64,000 bases of DNA from Pelotomaculum schinkii (GCF_004369205.1 NZ_QFGA01000001.1:1612001-1676000); one strand, 5' to 3'; shown: positions 19,853-28,443, numbered from the stretch's first letter. Notes: generated by a model from the letters alone, not told the origin. Numbers and translations: made by a program.

Positions 19853-20896
19853 CTACGGGTAAAGCGCGGGGCCGGCCAGGGCGGTATATTCGGGCAGGCC
19901 GCAGACGATGTTCATGTTTTGGACCGCCTGGCCGGAGGCTCCCTTAACCAGGTTGTCGATAGCGGAAATAACCACCACCCGCCCGGTGCGGGTGTCTACC
20001 GTGACTCCAAGGTCGCAGTGGTTGGTTCCGGCCACCCATTTTATCTGGGGCAGCATCCCTTGCGGCAACACACGGACAAAATACTCATCCTGGTAATAAT
20101 CAAGGAAAATTTCCTGGATCTCTTCCTGCCGCAGGGGGGAGGCGAGCTCCGCGTAAACCGTGCTTAAGATACCCCTGGTTACCGGCAAAAGGTGCGGGGT
20201 AAATGATACGGTCACAGCCTCTCCCGCTATTTTCCCCAGTTCCTGCTCAATTTCCGGTGTATGACGGTGGATCGCCACATTGTAAGCCTTGAAATTTTGA
20301 TTAACCTCACTAAAATGCGAACCAAGGGAAAGCCCGCGGCCTGCTCCGGAAACGCCTGATTTCGAGTCTATAATGATACTGCGCAGGTTGACCAGTTTGT
20401 TTTTCAGCAGGGGCGCCAGAGCCAAAATGGCGCTGGTAGGATAGCAGCCTGGATTGGCCACCAGAGACGCCTTGCCGACCGCCGCCCTGTTCACCTCGGG
20501 CAAGCCGTAAACTGCCGTCCCGAGCAGTTCCCTGGCTCCGTGCTCAACCTTGTACCACTCTTCATAGACACGGTAATCGTTCAGGCGGAAGTCTGCCCCA
20601 AGGTCGATCACGACCTTGCCGCGGCGCGCCGCCTCCAGGGCGACCGGCATGGCATGGCCGTGCGGCAAGGCTACAAATAACACATCCGATTGGTCCAGGA
20701 GCCTGGCTAAATCCATTTTTTCAGCTATGAGCTGATTATATTTATACAGGTGCGGATAAACCTCCCAGAAGGGCATATCCACGTAGCTTTGGGTGGTTAA
20801 AGCCACCAGTTCGGCTTCCGGGTGCCCGGACAGGAGCCTGACCAGCTCCGCGCCTGTATAGCCCGTGGCTCCGATAATACTTATTTTGATTGACAA
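19853..20896 (-). CDS. argC: N-acetyl-gamma-glutamyl-phosphate reductase
   Basis: NADPH-dependent reduction of acetylglutamyl phosphate to the semialdehyde. The Rossmann start IIGATGYTGAELVRLLSGHP is at residues about 7-26; the catalytic Cys is in ANPGCYPTSAILALAPLL near 148. HRHTPEIEQELG and GTNHCDLGV are conserved later. Length 347 is normal. It starts with TTG, supported by GGAGGGAG just upstream. It is first in the arginine operon, behind a promoter that overlaps a palindrome. Confidence 0.96.
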   Translation of the reverse strand: MSIKISIIGATGYTGAELVRLLSGHPEAELVALTTQSYVDMPFWEVYPHLYKYNQLIAEKMDLARLLDQSDVLFVALPHGHAMPVALEAARRGKVVIDLGADFRLNDYRVYEEWYKVEHGARELLGTAVYGLPEVNRAAVGKASLVANPGCYPTSAILALAPLLKNKLVNLRSIIIDSKSGVSGAGRGLSLGSHFSEVNQNFKAYNVAIHRHTPEIEQELGKIAGEAVTVSFTPHLLPVTRGILSTVYAELASPLRQEEIQEIFLDYYQDEYFVRVLPQGMLPQIKWVAGTNHCDLGVTVDTRTGRVVVISAIDNLVKGASGQAVQNMNIVCGLPEYTALAGPALYP

Positions 20897-20936
20897 AAGC
20901 TCTCCCTCCGTTAAATCACAAAACGTAATATTAATA

Positions 20937-20965
20937 ATTATACAGATGACTGTATAATATTACAA
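20937..20965 (-). promoter_or_regulatory. argCp: argC promoter overlapping a palindromic operator
   Basis: On the minus strand TTGTAA (20960-20965), 17 bases, then TATAAT (20937-20942). The spacer and -10 box form an inverted repeat with 9-base arms (ATTATACAG and CTGTATAAT, 4 bases apart, 20937-20958). An A/T-rich palindrome here fits an ArgR/AhrC-type operator, though it is not a textbook ARG box. ArgR itself is not in this window. Confidence 0.75.
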
Positions 20966-21047
20966 CAACCAAAGTTCCGATCAGAGAAAAAGATCGGCAA
21001 GAAAACGTTTCCAGCGGGAACCATCTCTATTGGCGCCTAAGAAATGA

Positions 21048-21069
21048 GAAAAGAGCGGCTGTTTGCCGC
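21048..21069 (-). terminator. Possible terminator after pdaA
   Basis: GCGGC/GCCGC stem with a five-base loop, followed on the minus strand by TCTTTTCTC. It is short but correctly placed between the deacetylase stop and the argC promoter. Confidence 0.5.
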
Positions 21070-21094
21070 CCTGTTTTCTGCGCGTGAGAGCCGG

Positions 21095-22078
21095 TTAATT
21101 TCCGGCGAGGTCATCCAGGGTCTTAAAAGAATAACCCTGGGCTTTGGTATCTTTAAGGATCTTGTCCAGCGCCTCCGTGTTATCCTTGGAGACCGCGTGC
21201 AGCAGGATCAGGGCGCCGTTGTGCAGGTTGTCCATTACCGATTGGTAAGCCTCGTCCGGCCCGCCGGGCATGGGCACCCAATCAACAAAGGCCATGCTCC
21301 AAAAAATGTTGTGGTAGCCCAGTTCCCGGGTTACCGCGAGGGTCCGCTCGCTGTACTCGCCCATGGGCGGGCGGAGGTATTTCATACCCTTCCTGCCGGT
21401 AAGCTGTTCGTAAGCCTGCTCCACAACCTGTAGTTCCTTTTTTATTTCCTCATCTGATATGCCAGGCAGGCTGGGGTGGCTGTCGGTATGGTTGCCCACG
21501 ATATGCCCTTCATCAACCATGCGTTTGACCAGTTCCGGTTGTGATTTCAAGTAATGTCCTGTGACAAAGAAAGCGGCCTTCACGTCATTAGCCTTGAGTA
21601 TATCCAGGATCCGGGAGGTGTAGCCGTTTTCATACCCCTCGTCAAAGGTCAGGTACAATGTTTTTTCGTCGGGGCCGCCAATCCAGTAAGCGCCGTATTT
21701 ACTAAGCCCGGCGCTGGTAGACGCAGACATCTCCGGCTGCTGGTGGGTGTCATTGCGTTTTAAGCCCCAGCCCTTCTTGTTGTTGGAGAGATTGCCGGTC
21801 ACAACTGTGCTTTGTGCGGGCTTTTGTTCCGCTGCCGGCTTTTCTTCCGCTGGAACTCCGGCGGTTGCTCCATCTTCATCTATTGACGGCGCATCCCCGG
21901 TAATGGCAGTGGGAATAGTCTCGTCGACGTTGGACTGAGCCTGGTAAACCTCACCTGAACTGCTCGGCCCGGTTACGTTTGCAGGTTTTTTCAGGGCATA
22001 ACCTGCTGCGCCGACCAGGGCAAACAGTACTACAATCAAAATGCTCACAGATACCTTTTTGTTTTTCAAATAATCCAT
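21095..22078 (-). CDS. pdaA: PdaA-like polysaccharide deacetylase
   Basis: Probably removes the N-acetyl group from muramic acid during delta-lactam formation in spore cortex peptidoglycan. An N-terminal membrane anchor (residues 10-29) is followed by an extracellular Ser/Thr/Glu-rich linker of about 85 residues and a NodB domain. The domain shows LYLTFDEGYENGYTSRILDI near 147, AAFFVTGHYLKSQPELVKRM, GNHTDSHPSLPG (zinc histidines), LRPPMGEYSERTL and FWSMAFVDW, the pattern of PdaA rather than general chitin deacetylases. The usual TFDD is TFDE here, as in PdaA-type enzymes that carry TFDN. GGGAG precedes the ATG. It supports a spore-forming host. It is monocistronic between terminators. Confidence 0.88.
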   Translation of the reverse strand: MDYLKNKKVSVSILIVVLFALVGAAGYALKKPANVTGPSSSGEVYQAQSNVDETIPTAITGDAPSIDEDGATAGVPAEEKPAAEQKPAQSTVVTGNLSNNKKGWGLKRNDTHQQPEMSASTSAGLSKYGAYWIGGPDEKTLYLTFDEGYENGYTSRILDILKANDVKAAFFVTGHYLKSQPELVKRMVDEGHIVGNHTDSHPSLPGISDEEIKKELQVVEQAYEQLTGRKGMKYLRPPMGEYSERTLAVTRELGYHNIFWSMAFVDWVPMPGGPDEAYQSVMDNLHNGALILLHAVSKDNTEALDKILKDTKAQGYSFKTLDDLAGN

Positions 22079-22462
22079 AATATACTCCCGGCTGAAAATT
22101 GATTATAAAACTATGATTGACGAAAATCACTCTGATTATCCCTGATACGACAAAATCCCTGAATTATGCAATTAATAATTCGACAGAAAAATCCACTCTC
22201 CTTTTAGAAGCATGTTTTTTTCAGATGTATATACCGTTAGCCCTGCGGCCGCAGAGGAGAAAAACTAAATCCGCGACACTCATTGACGGGAACATGTATT
22301 TCGTCAAAGTTTAGTTGTATTTTTTTCTAACTCTCCAAATCCACTGGTTGTTTTTCCTGCGTACGATTTTGCATTTACATCCCTTAAAGCCTGTGCTTGA
22401 GCATGCGCGTAGTCCTTAACTGGGTTTGATTCGAAGTGGTCAAAAATTTGCTGAATGGTTCA

Positions 22463-22516
22463 AAGTTAAAAACAAAGAAGCCTCTCTGCACAGCAAGAGC
22501 TGTCTTGAAAGGCTTC
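22463..22516 (-). terminator. Terminator after the TrmO-FmdE fusion gene
   Basis: A long hairpin with outer stem GAAGCCT/AGGCTTC and inner stem ACAGC/GCTGT, followed by TTTGTTTTTAA on the minus strand. It lies about 140 bases after the stop; the rest of the 574-base gap to pdaA, including an AGCGAGCCGTACC stem near 22535-22560, holds no gene I can support. Confidence 0.75.
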
Positions 22517-22652
22517 ATCGCCACCTCATATAACTTCGGTACGGCTCGCTTAGAGCCGTAGGCACTGATTCCCTTTTCCTTTTCCCTGCTGTTAGAACTG
22601 GCTTAGCTTGGTAATAATCAGCCATACGCTGTCAAACAAGATTAGTATATTA

Positions 22653-23507
22653 TTAATCATTACGTTCACCTAAGTCTGGACAAGCAGTAAATCTAATTGT
22701 AAATATTTGATTATCATCAGCATGGAAAAATTCACCGTGTGTTGTTGGCTGTTTGGCAGTTATCGTCAAGCAGTCCCCATTTTTTTCCCAAATGCTTTGT
22801 TCCAAATCATTGGATTCATTATATCTAAACCGTGGGGGATTGGCCAAACGGGCATTGCTTAAACCTTGTACCACATCGGCCAAGCACGGTGAACCGTTTA
22901 CTGTTACGTTTAACCCCCTTGAGTTGAGCTGACCCAAATAATCATCAGCTATAAGAGCCATGCGTACTCCCAACAATAACCCGGCACACTCCTCCTGGTG
23001 GTGGTGCAAGGCCTGTTTCATGAAAATTTCCTGGCGCATTTCCCTTTTTAACGGACGAATATATGGAGTAACCGGGGAGAAAACAATTTCCTGCTCATAA
23101 TAGGGTTTGATGTCCAGCACAGGAGTCCCGTCCAGGGCATCCAAACCACTGACAAAAAGAAGATTGTCTTGCACCCGATCCAAACGGACTAATGACAAAG
23201 CAATTGGATTAGGCCGGCTAAAAGCACGGAGACAGAAAACTCCGTATTCAGGAAGGTTGGGATTAACCTTCCCGGGAACGACTGACAGGATATCGCGCTT
23301 CGCCTTGTGAAACCACAATTGAAGCCACAAATGAGAATTTTCCTCGATACGCAGTAACCCGCGTTTGTATTCAGGAAACACCTCAATCAAGGAACCTCCT
23401 CCTATAATCGGGACCTGGTCCAGCGCCTTAAAGTCAGACCTGACAATTCCTATTGGTTTTATGGTTATCACACCGGTTTCGTTGTATGAATTCACCTTCC
23501 AGCACAT
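22653..23507 (-). CDS. TrmO-like methyltransferase fused to an FmdE-like domain
   Basis: Residues about 15-150 match the TsaA/TrmO family, which methylates N6 of t6A37 in tRNA with S-adenosylmethionine: IKPIGIVRSDFK, LWLQLWFHKAK, GVFCLRAFSRPNPIALSLVR and LDGTPVLDIKPY are family motifs. Residues about 165-280 resemble FmdE, a zinc-binding domain named from formylmethanofuran dehydrogenase: HHHQEECAGLLLGVRMALIA and NGSPCLADVVQGLSN match its Cys/His segments. The ATG at 23507 has GGAG six bases upstream; the frame runs on to 23552 without a ribosome site. The order S component, decayed ATPase, fusion suggests a link to cofactor or metal metabolism, but the substrate of the second domain is unknown. 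Confidence 0.75.
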   Translation of the reverse strand: MCWKVNSYNETGVITIKPIGIVRSDFKALDQVPIIGGGSLIEVFPEYKRGLLRIEENSHLWLQLWFHKAKRDILSVVPGKVNPNLPEYGVFCLRAFSRPNPIALSLVRLDRVQDNLLFVSGLDALDGTPVLDIKPYYEQEIVFSPVTPYIRPLKREMRQEIFMKQALHHHQEECAGLLLGVRMALIADDYLGQLNSRGLNVTVNGSPCLADVVQGLSNARLANPPRFRYNESNDLEQSIWEKNGDCLTITAKQPTTHGEFFHADDNQIFTIRFTACPDLGERND

Positions 23508-23532
23508 CCTTTTCTCCATAATAGGTTTTGCT

Positions 23533-23877
23533 TCAAATAATTTGCAGAACAATGAGCACGAGCGCAGGGCGCATCAGGCCCCTACCCAGCCGGGCAATTT
23601 TCTTTAAATACCCTTCCCGGATTCTTTTGCGGTAAGCATCCAGGCCGGCGGTGGACTCATCCAGGATCAGAAATTCAGGTCCATCGGCCAGTACGGCGGC
23701 AATCGCCAGGCTGTCTTGTAACGCTATTATAATCATAACAAAGGGTGCTTTTGCCGCAACCGCTCAAGCCAGTCACACTACCATTTCTCCCCTGGCCACC
23801 TGGAAATCGATTCTCTTTAAGACGAGGGCCCACGGCTGGTATCGATAAGCCAAGCCTTGAACCATCACAGCCTCCAT
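23533..23877 (-). pseudogene. Decayed ECF/ABC transporter ATPase
   Basis: The 5' part reads MEAVMVQGLAYRYQPWALVL and reaches RIDFQVARGEMVV, a normal ABC start, then hits TGA. The Walker A motif GLSGCGKSTLCY continues in another frame. Most of the middle, including the LSGGQ signature, is deleted; the rest resumes as LAIAAVLADGPEFLILDEST, a Walker B, and soon ends. With at least one frameshift and a large deletion it cannot make a working ATPase. It sits directly after the ECF S component, where an EcfA gene would be expected, so the S component may now depend on a shared ECF module elsewhere. Confidence 0.8.
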
Positions 23878-23974
23878 CAGCGGGTTCCCGCCTCTATCAG
23901 TAAATTTGCCGGTCTGCCAGCAAAATGAAACCCCGCATATGAGTTGTCCCGCTTGTTCGAAAAACTAACCGGCC

Positions 23975-24547
23975 TCATCCTTCACGCATGTTCCAATCCC
24001 GTTTTTGGAATTTCCAAATCTGCTGTACGATTTTGAACGCAATAATTCCGCCCAACCCGCCGGACAGGGCAGCGACGCTCAAACTTAAGACCAGGGGAAC
24101 AAGAGGAAGACGATAGTTAATGAAATTTACCATAGCGGTACCGGCAATGTTGCACAACATCCCCGCCAGAAAGGCGCACGGCAGGCAGCAAACCCGGTGA
24201 CCGATGAGGAGCAGCCCCAGGTCAGCCAGAATACCCGGCGTAGTATAACTCAGTAAGCTCATCGCTCCTTGCGAGCCAACCATACCAGTGGCCATTACCA
24301 AGATGGCCTGGACCAAGCCAATCAGGGTCATCGTACCCCTTTTACCAGTAATCCCAAACCCCAAGACCAGCCACACCATATAGAAGCCGCCTGTTACTGC
24401 TCCCGGGGGGATTAAGAGCGGTCCGGTAAGGATATGAGACAAGGGTACTAGTACTGGTTTGATGGCAATTCCCAGAGCGGACATCATGGCTATGATGATC
24501 AAATCATAGAGAGAAAACTTATCCAGAAATTTATGCCAAACATGCAC
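23975..24547 (-). CDS. ECF transporter S component (substrate unknown)
   Basis: A 190-residue integral membrane protein with about six hydrophobic segments: residues 14-34, 38-58, 65-85, 88-108, 118-140 and 148-172. The start FSLYDLIIIAMMSALGIAIK and the following small-residue-rich helices resemble S components of energy-coupling factor vitamin and metal transporters, especially the YkoE-like group, but no substrate motif is recognised. It follows the DUF2149-like peptide and precedes the ATPase remnant. Upstream genes encode surface proteins, so a surface-to-membrane uptake path is conceivable. No EcfT permease is in the window. Confidence 0.75.
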   Translation of the reverse strand: MHVWHKFLDKFSLYDLIIIAMMSALGIAIKPVLVPLSHILTGPLLIPPGAVTGGFYMVWLVLGFGITGKRGTMTLIGLVQAILVMATGMVGSQGAMSLLSYTTPGILADLGLLLIGHRVCCLPCAFLAGMLCNIAGTAMVNFINYRLPLVPLVLSLSVAALSGGLGGIIAFKIVQQIWKFQKRDWNMREG

Positions 24548-24611
24548 GGATTCTCACCTCGTTTTATCACTGGTTGGTTAGCATGAACAACTGCCCCGTG
24601 ACGGGGTCTTT

Positions 24612-24794
24612 TTAGACTGTGCCCATCTTGTCATACAGATTACCCTGGCCCAGGTCAACATTCCAGCGCATGACCAGAGAGAGCGTCAACCCGCAGGCAA
24701 ACACCAGTATGGCATCCACGATGTTGCTAGCTCCCTCAAGAGGATTGGTCCCTTCAGGTGTTTTACGCCTCCTGCTTCTCAATCCCCCGCCCAC
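24612..24794 (-). CDS. DUF2149-like small membrane protein, probably truncated
   Basis: Sixty residues: basic start GGGLRSRRRKTPEGTNPLEG, then a helix NIVDAILVFACGLTLSLVMR. The pattern NPLEGASNIVDAILVFACG is close to the start of DUF2149 proteins, ExbD-like partners of ExbB/TolQ channels known mainly from methanogen cobalt or metal-related clusters. Normal members have a roughly 50-residue soluble tail, missing here. The GTG at 24794 has GGAGGTG seven bases upstream. The frame runs further up to 24902 (ISRLRKRWYEDYFSSLEAL), possibly the relic of another gene's C-terminus. The identification rests on a short match. Confidence 0.5.
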   Translation of the reverse strand: MGGGLRSRRRKTPEGTNPLEGASNIVDAILVFACGLTLSLVMRWNVDLGQGNLYDKMGTV

Positions 24795-24948
24795 GGGAAA
24801 ACACCTCCAATAAGCTTCCATCAAGGCCTCAAGTGAACTGAAGTAATCCTCATACCACCTCTTCCGCAGGCGGGAGATGGCAAAAGGCGACGCCGTCTGC
24901 ACGAAATGGTACGCATTGTATCTCTGAGCGGCATCAACATAAAAATTG

Positions 24949-26229
24949 TCACATTGCTACCTCTCTCGTATATTCCATATATCTTCTCCCCAACCCGAAC
25001 AGAAATAAGCTTCCAAATAATGCTGCGGCAAAAATATCCATCCTGTTCTGCTCCTTCTGCTGCTGCAGGGGCACGGCATCGGCCGACATCTCGAATACGC
25101 GCCAGGGTTGGTAGCCCGCCTGCCCTGAGGAGACACTGGTGGTTGTGGAACCGGCGACGGACTTATCCTTTTCCGCCAGGTAGCGCTGAGCAGGCGCCGG
25201 CGGCCCGGCAGGAGTCCTCTGCGCCCCATCCCGGTGAGAACCGGCGTCGGTGGGTGCGACACCCTGCGCACCGGCGTCCTGGTCCGGACCGTTCACGACG
25301 CAGGTGGCCGTCATGTTGCCGACCACAGTGCTCACGGTGATAACGGCCGTACCCGGGCCGACAACCGTCACCAGTCCTTTGTTATCCACCGTGGCCACCC
25401 TGGTGTCGCTGGAACTCCAGTGCACGCTCTTGTCTGTTGCTTCATCCGGAGCTACGTTCGCCGTCAGCCGGACCGTGCTGCCGACCTTCAGTTCAACCAT
25501 GTTCCGGTCGAGGGTGACCCCGGCCGGCGGCATGCCGCCCAGCATTACCTCTATCGCGTGCACCCATTTGACAGACTGGGGAGCGGTATGCTCACCGGGG
25601 TCGCTCTGGCCAAACAGCAGCCTGAACCTGGTCGAGGTGTCGTAAGCGCTGAAATCCGGGGCAGCGTCAAACCGCTGCCAGTTGTCCTTGTACGCTATGA
25701 TCGGCTCCACCCGGACCGCCCCGTATACCGCCTCGGGTGTGGACGAGGCGGTCTCATAATCCCAGCCTGAAGGCAGATTCGGATAATAGAAACGGGGGAT
25801 GTCCAGCAGGAAAGACTTGTCTAAACATTGGTACCATCCCTTTTTGACATCGGTTGAGAAAAAATAAAATTTCTGCACGGAGTTTACGTCGATGCGGGCG
25901 TCTTCCAGCAAATCGGTCAACTTGACCCCTGTGGCCGCGTCCACGCACACCGCCGGCAGGCTGTCGATGAAGGTATAGGCCTGCCTGACCTGCGGCAATG
26001 CGTCCAGGTCGCTGAGCGTGTAGACCTTCTTCGTGTAATAGGGCCCGCCGAAATAGCCGACCTTAATCGTCAGCGTGTCGGCCGCCACACCTGTAACGCC
26101 GGTGCCGCAGCCGGTGCTCGCCACGGCCGGCCCGGCAATCCACAACGGGCTGAGCAGCGCGGCCAGCAGCATTACGCCGGCGACGGTTTTCCACGGCCTG
26201 GGTCTGAATTCCAGCCCTCTCAACTTCAT
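24949..26229 (-). CDS. Exported PF00174-like protein with BIG2 domain and C-terminal anchor
   Basis: 426 residues. A signal peptide (about 1-38, ending AVAST) leads to a PF00174-like region (about 50-235) with TLSDLDALPQ, LTDLLEDARI, RFYYPNLPSGW and RLLFGQSDPGEHTAPQSVKW followed by IEVML. This order resembles the later part of sulfite-oxidase-like molybdopterin domains, without the usual metal-binding Cys context. Next is a bacterial Ig group 2 domain (about 237-318; VTLDRNMVELKVGSTVRLTA and WSSSDTRVATVDNKGLV), a Pro/Ser/Thr linker and a C-terminal helix with basic end (about 398-418, FAAALFGSLFLFGLGRR). It is the only paralogue anchored by a C-terminal helix instead of SLH. Its ATG overlaps the preceding gene's stop (ATGA). 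Ligand unknown. Confidence 0.82.
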   Translation of the reverse strand: MKLRGLEFRPRPWKTVAGVMLLAALLSPLWIAGPAVASTGCGTGVTGVAADTLTIKVGYFGGPYYTKKVYTLSDLDALPQVRQAYTFIDSLPAVCVDAATGVKLTDLLEDARIDVNSVQKFYFFSTDVKKGWYQCLDKSFLLDIPRFYYPNLPSGWDYETASSTPEAVYGAVRVEPIIAYKDNWQRFDAAPDFSAYDTSTRFRLLFGQSDPGEHTAPQSVKWVHAIEVMLGGMPPAGVTLDRNMVELKVGSTVRLTANVAPDEATDKSVHWSSSDTRVATVDNKGLVTVVGPGTAVITVSTVVGNMTATCVVNGPDQDAGAQGVAPTDAGSHRDGAQRTPAGPPAPAQRYLAEKDKSVAGSTTTSVSSGQAGYQPWRVFEMSADAVPLQQQKEQNRMDIFAAALFGSLFLFGLGRRYMEYTREVAM

Positions 26230-27749
26230 TGCTCTTCACTCCAGCGCATCAAGCGCAAAATCATGGCCGCCGTTTCCGCCCGGGTGGCAGTCACTTGCGG
26301 GGCGAAGGTGTCTTCGCTCAAGCCGCTTACTATGCCGCAAGACACCGCCAGGTATATTTCATTTCCCGCCCACGGCGATATATCCCCTTTATCTTTGAAC
26401 TTGTTGATTACCTGCTCAGTTACACTATGCGACAGATCCGCCGTCGACTTCATTTTCAGAGCCCGGGAAATAATCACTGCCATTTGTTCCCGGGTGATGT
26501 TGTCATCAGGAGCAAATATGTCGTCGCTATAGCCCATGATTAACCCCGCCTGAACTGCCGCCGCCACGTAATCGTGATACCAAGCCCCGGCGGGCACATC
26601 TTGAAAAGAAATACCCGTATTCTGCTCAGCCTTGATATTTAAAGCCGCAGTCAGCAGCTTGGCAAATTGGGCGCGGGTGATTTTTTCTTCCGGTTTGAAT
26701 TCCGTGGCGGTCACCCCGTCGATTATTCCTTTTTCCGCTAAAGCTTTAATTTCGTCCCTGGCCCAGTGCCCTGCTATGTCCGCAAAATCCCTAGCTAGAG
26801 CAGGCATTGCCGTTCCTGCCGTTTCGCCTTCTGCTTCGTTTTCAGGGTTCTCTATGTTATATTGAAAAGTTGCCGTCTCACTGTCTAATTTGCCGAAACC
26901 AATGGTTTTTGCCTTGATTGTCAAATTGCCGTTGACCGGCACCGGCTTGTTCAGTTCCGGACGGAAGCTGGGGTAACTGATATTAAATATGTAACTTCCA
27001 TAAGCAGGTTCACTCCCGTCAAGGGTGTAGTACACCATGACATTATCCGCGGCCTCATCCGGTTTCTTCAGAGTTACTTTCGTACCCGGGGCAACCGTGC
27101 CGGACGGGATATCGGCGGTGGGCGCCTCCCACTGATCCAGGGGCGCCGTCAACACTTCAATGACTCCCCCGTTGCACATTTCCTGAATCATCACACAATC
27201 GCCGCCGGTGGGTTCATTCGGCGCACGCTGGCCAAAACATATCCGGCCCTGGGAATCGTTCAGAGCAATTATCGTTTCAACCAGTGTTTTTCCCTTCTCG
27301 CCGCGAATGGGCGGCCAATCCGCCAGATCGCCGGGATTTTCACCCTCGGGGAAATAATACCGGGGTTCTTCCAGCAACTGTTCCCTGGTGAAATCAGCGT
27401 GCACAAACCTGCCGCCGGCTGGTTTTAACCTGAGCAAAGTAGCGTTATCTTTTAAGCCGGCCACGTCTAAAATGCTTTGCAGCGACGGTCCGGTCATATC
27501 TTGAAAAACTTTCAGCGCCGGCCAGTGGTTGTACCCGGAATAAGTGTAAGTTTTTTGCGGCAGCGCCTGTAAATCGGCCATGGTAAAGGTCACTTCTTTC
27601 TCAACCCCGTCGCCTGTCACCGTCAGCGCCGCCGGCTCAGCCGCGCACGCCCCCCGCGGCACGGCCATGACCAGCAACCCGGCGACCATGCTCAGCCCCA
27701 CCACAGCAGCCAGAATTTTATGAAGTTTAAAACTCCTGCTGTTTATCAT
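26226..27749 (-). CDS. S-layer-anchored PF00174-like protein
   Basis: The ATG at 27749 is preceded by GAGGGGGAG; the frame continues to 27821 without support. 507 residues: signal peptide (1-36, VPRGACA end), PF00174-like domain (about 40-205) with VTGDGVEKEVTFTMADLQAL, GPSLQSILDVAGL and ICFGQRAPNEPTGGDCVMIQ. Then a chitobiase-C-like beta-sandwich (about 215-295; VYYTLDGSEPAYGSYIFNIS, IKAKTIGFGKLDSE) and three SLH repeats (about 315-505; FADIAGHWARDEIKALAEKG, DVPAGAWYHDYVAAAVQAG). SLH domains bind secondary cell wall polymers, so the protein sits on the cell surface. Very similar to 30441-32015. It overlaps the next gene by four bases. Confidence 0.85.
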   Translation of the reverse strand: MINSRSFKLHKILAAVVGLSMVAGLLVMAVPRGACAAEPAALTVTGDGVEKEVTFTMADLQALPQKTYTYSGYNHWPALKVFQDMTGPSLQSILDVAGLKDNATLLRLKPAGGRFVHADFTREQLLEEPRYYFPEGENPGDLADWPPIRGEKGKTLVETIIALNDSQGRICFGQRAPNEPTGGDCVMIQEMCNGGVIEVLTAPLDQWEAPTADIPSGTVAPGTKVTLKKPDEAADNVMVYYTLDGSEPAYGSYIFNISYPSFRPELNKPVPVNGNLTIKAKTIGFGKLDSETATFQYNIENPENEAEGETAGTAMPALARDFADIAGHWARDEIKALAEKGIIDGVTATEFKPEEKITRAQFAKLLTAALNIKAEQNTGISFQDVPAGAWYHDYVAAAVQAGLIMGYSDDIFAPDDNITREQMAVIISRALKMKSTADLSHSVTEQVINKFKDKGDISPWAGNEIYLAVSCGIVSGLSEDTFAPQVTATRAETAAMILRLMRWSEEQ

Positions 27750-27852
27750 TGCTCTCCCCCTCGCACTAAATATTAAACGTATATTTTCAGCAAAGCCGCA
27801 ACTCAACACTGTGTTTATCACCGCTCACTCCCGTGCTCCGCGCCGGCGGCGC

Positions 27853-28443
27853 TTACTGCAGCTCCAGGCTCACGAGCCATTTGGTAAAGCGCTGCCCGGA
27901 TATGTCGTTGCAAACAATGACTTGCAGGCTCCCCTCCCCGCCCGCCTTGGTTTGCAATGATTTGCCATTATCGGCATAGACAATATACACATTGTCCGGT
28001 TGGAGGACTTCAGACATTTCCAGCACCTGGCTGTAGTAGTCGACACCCCTGGTAATGATTTTTTTGTGCTTTTGGGTCAGTCCGGGATCAATACTGTTCA
28101 ACACACCCAGGAGCGGTGTGCCGGTGAATTCGTGCTCACTACTGTTTTCACCGCTATTTCCGCTATTATTGCCGCTATTGTTGCCGCAATTATTGCTGCA
28201 ATTGGATTGAACCACCACTTTCTTCTCAACGGCCGGCAATTTCCGGAGGTCGGCGACGGTAAAGCTGCCTAATGTGGCGGCACCGGCTTTAATTACGACC
28301 GTTCCTTCTTGCGGGCCGCTTTTACCGCGGCTTACAAACAAGCAGACGGCAATAATCAGGACCAGCAGCCCAATCCCCAAAGCCGGCCACCTTTTGGAGT
28401 TAATAGCTCTATCTTTACTTTCATCAACATTGTTTTCAGTCAT
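27853..28443 (-). CDS. Membrane-anchored minimal PF00174-like protein
   Basis: 196 residues: a charged cytoplasmic start, one transmembrane helix (about 20-40, PALGIGLLVLIIAVCLFVS) and an external PF00174-like domain without extra modules. FTVADLRKLPAVEKKVVVQS, FTGTPLLGVLNSIDPG, GVDYYSQVLEMSEVLQPDNV, AYADNGKSL-type and EGSLQVIVCNDISGQRFTKW segments are in the family's order. A low-complexity Asn/Gly/Ser insert (NCGNNSGNNSGNSGENSS) sits just where the cofactor Cys loop would be and contains two Cys. It lies between two SLH paralogues and could relay ligand near the membrane, but that is speculation. Confidence 0.78.
   Translation of the reverse strand: MTENNVDESKDRAINSKRWPALGIGLLVLIIAVCLFVSRGKSGPQEGTVVIKAGAATLGSFTVADLRKLPAVEKKVVVQSNCSNNCGNNSGNNSGNSGENSSEHEFTGTPLLGVLNSIDPGLTQKHKKIITRGVDYYSQVLEMSEVLQPDNVYIVYADNGKSLQTKAGGEGSLQVIVCNDISGQRFTKWLVSLELQ

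Noticed and set aside
22520-22600. Insertion sequence end near the TrmO-FmdE terminator
   Set aside because: There is a stem around AGCGAGCCGTACC but no inverted-repeat pair, target duplication or transposase.
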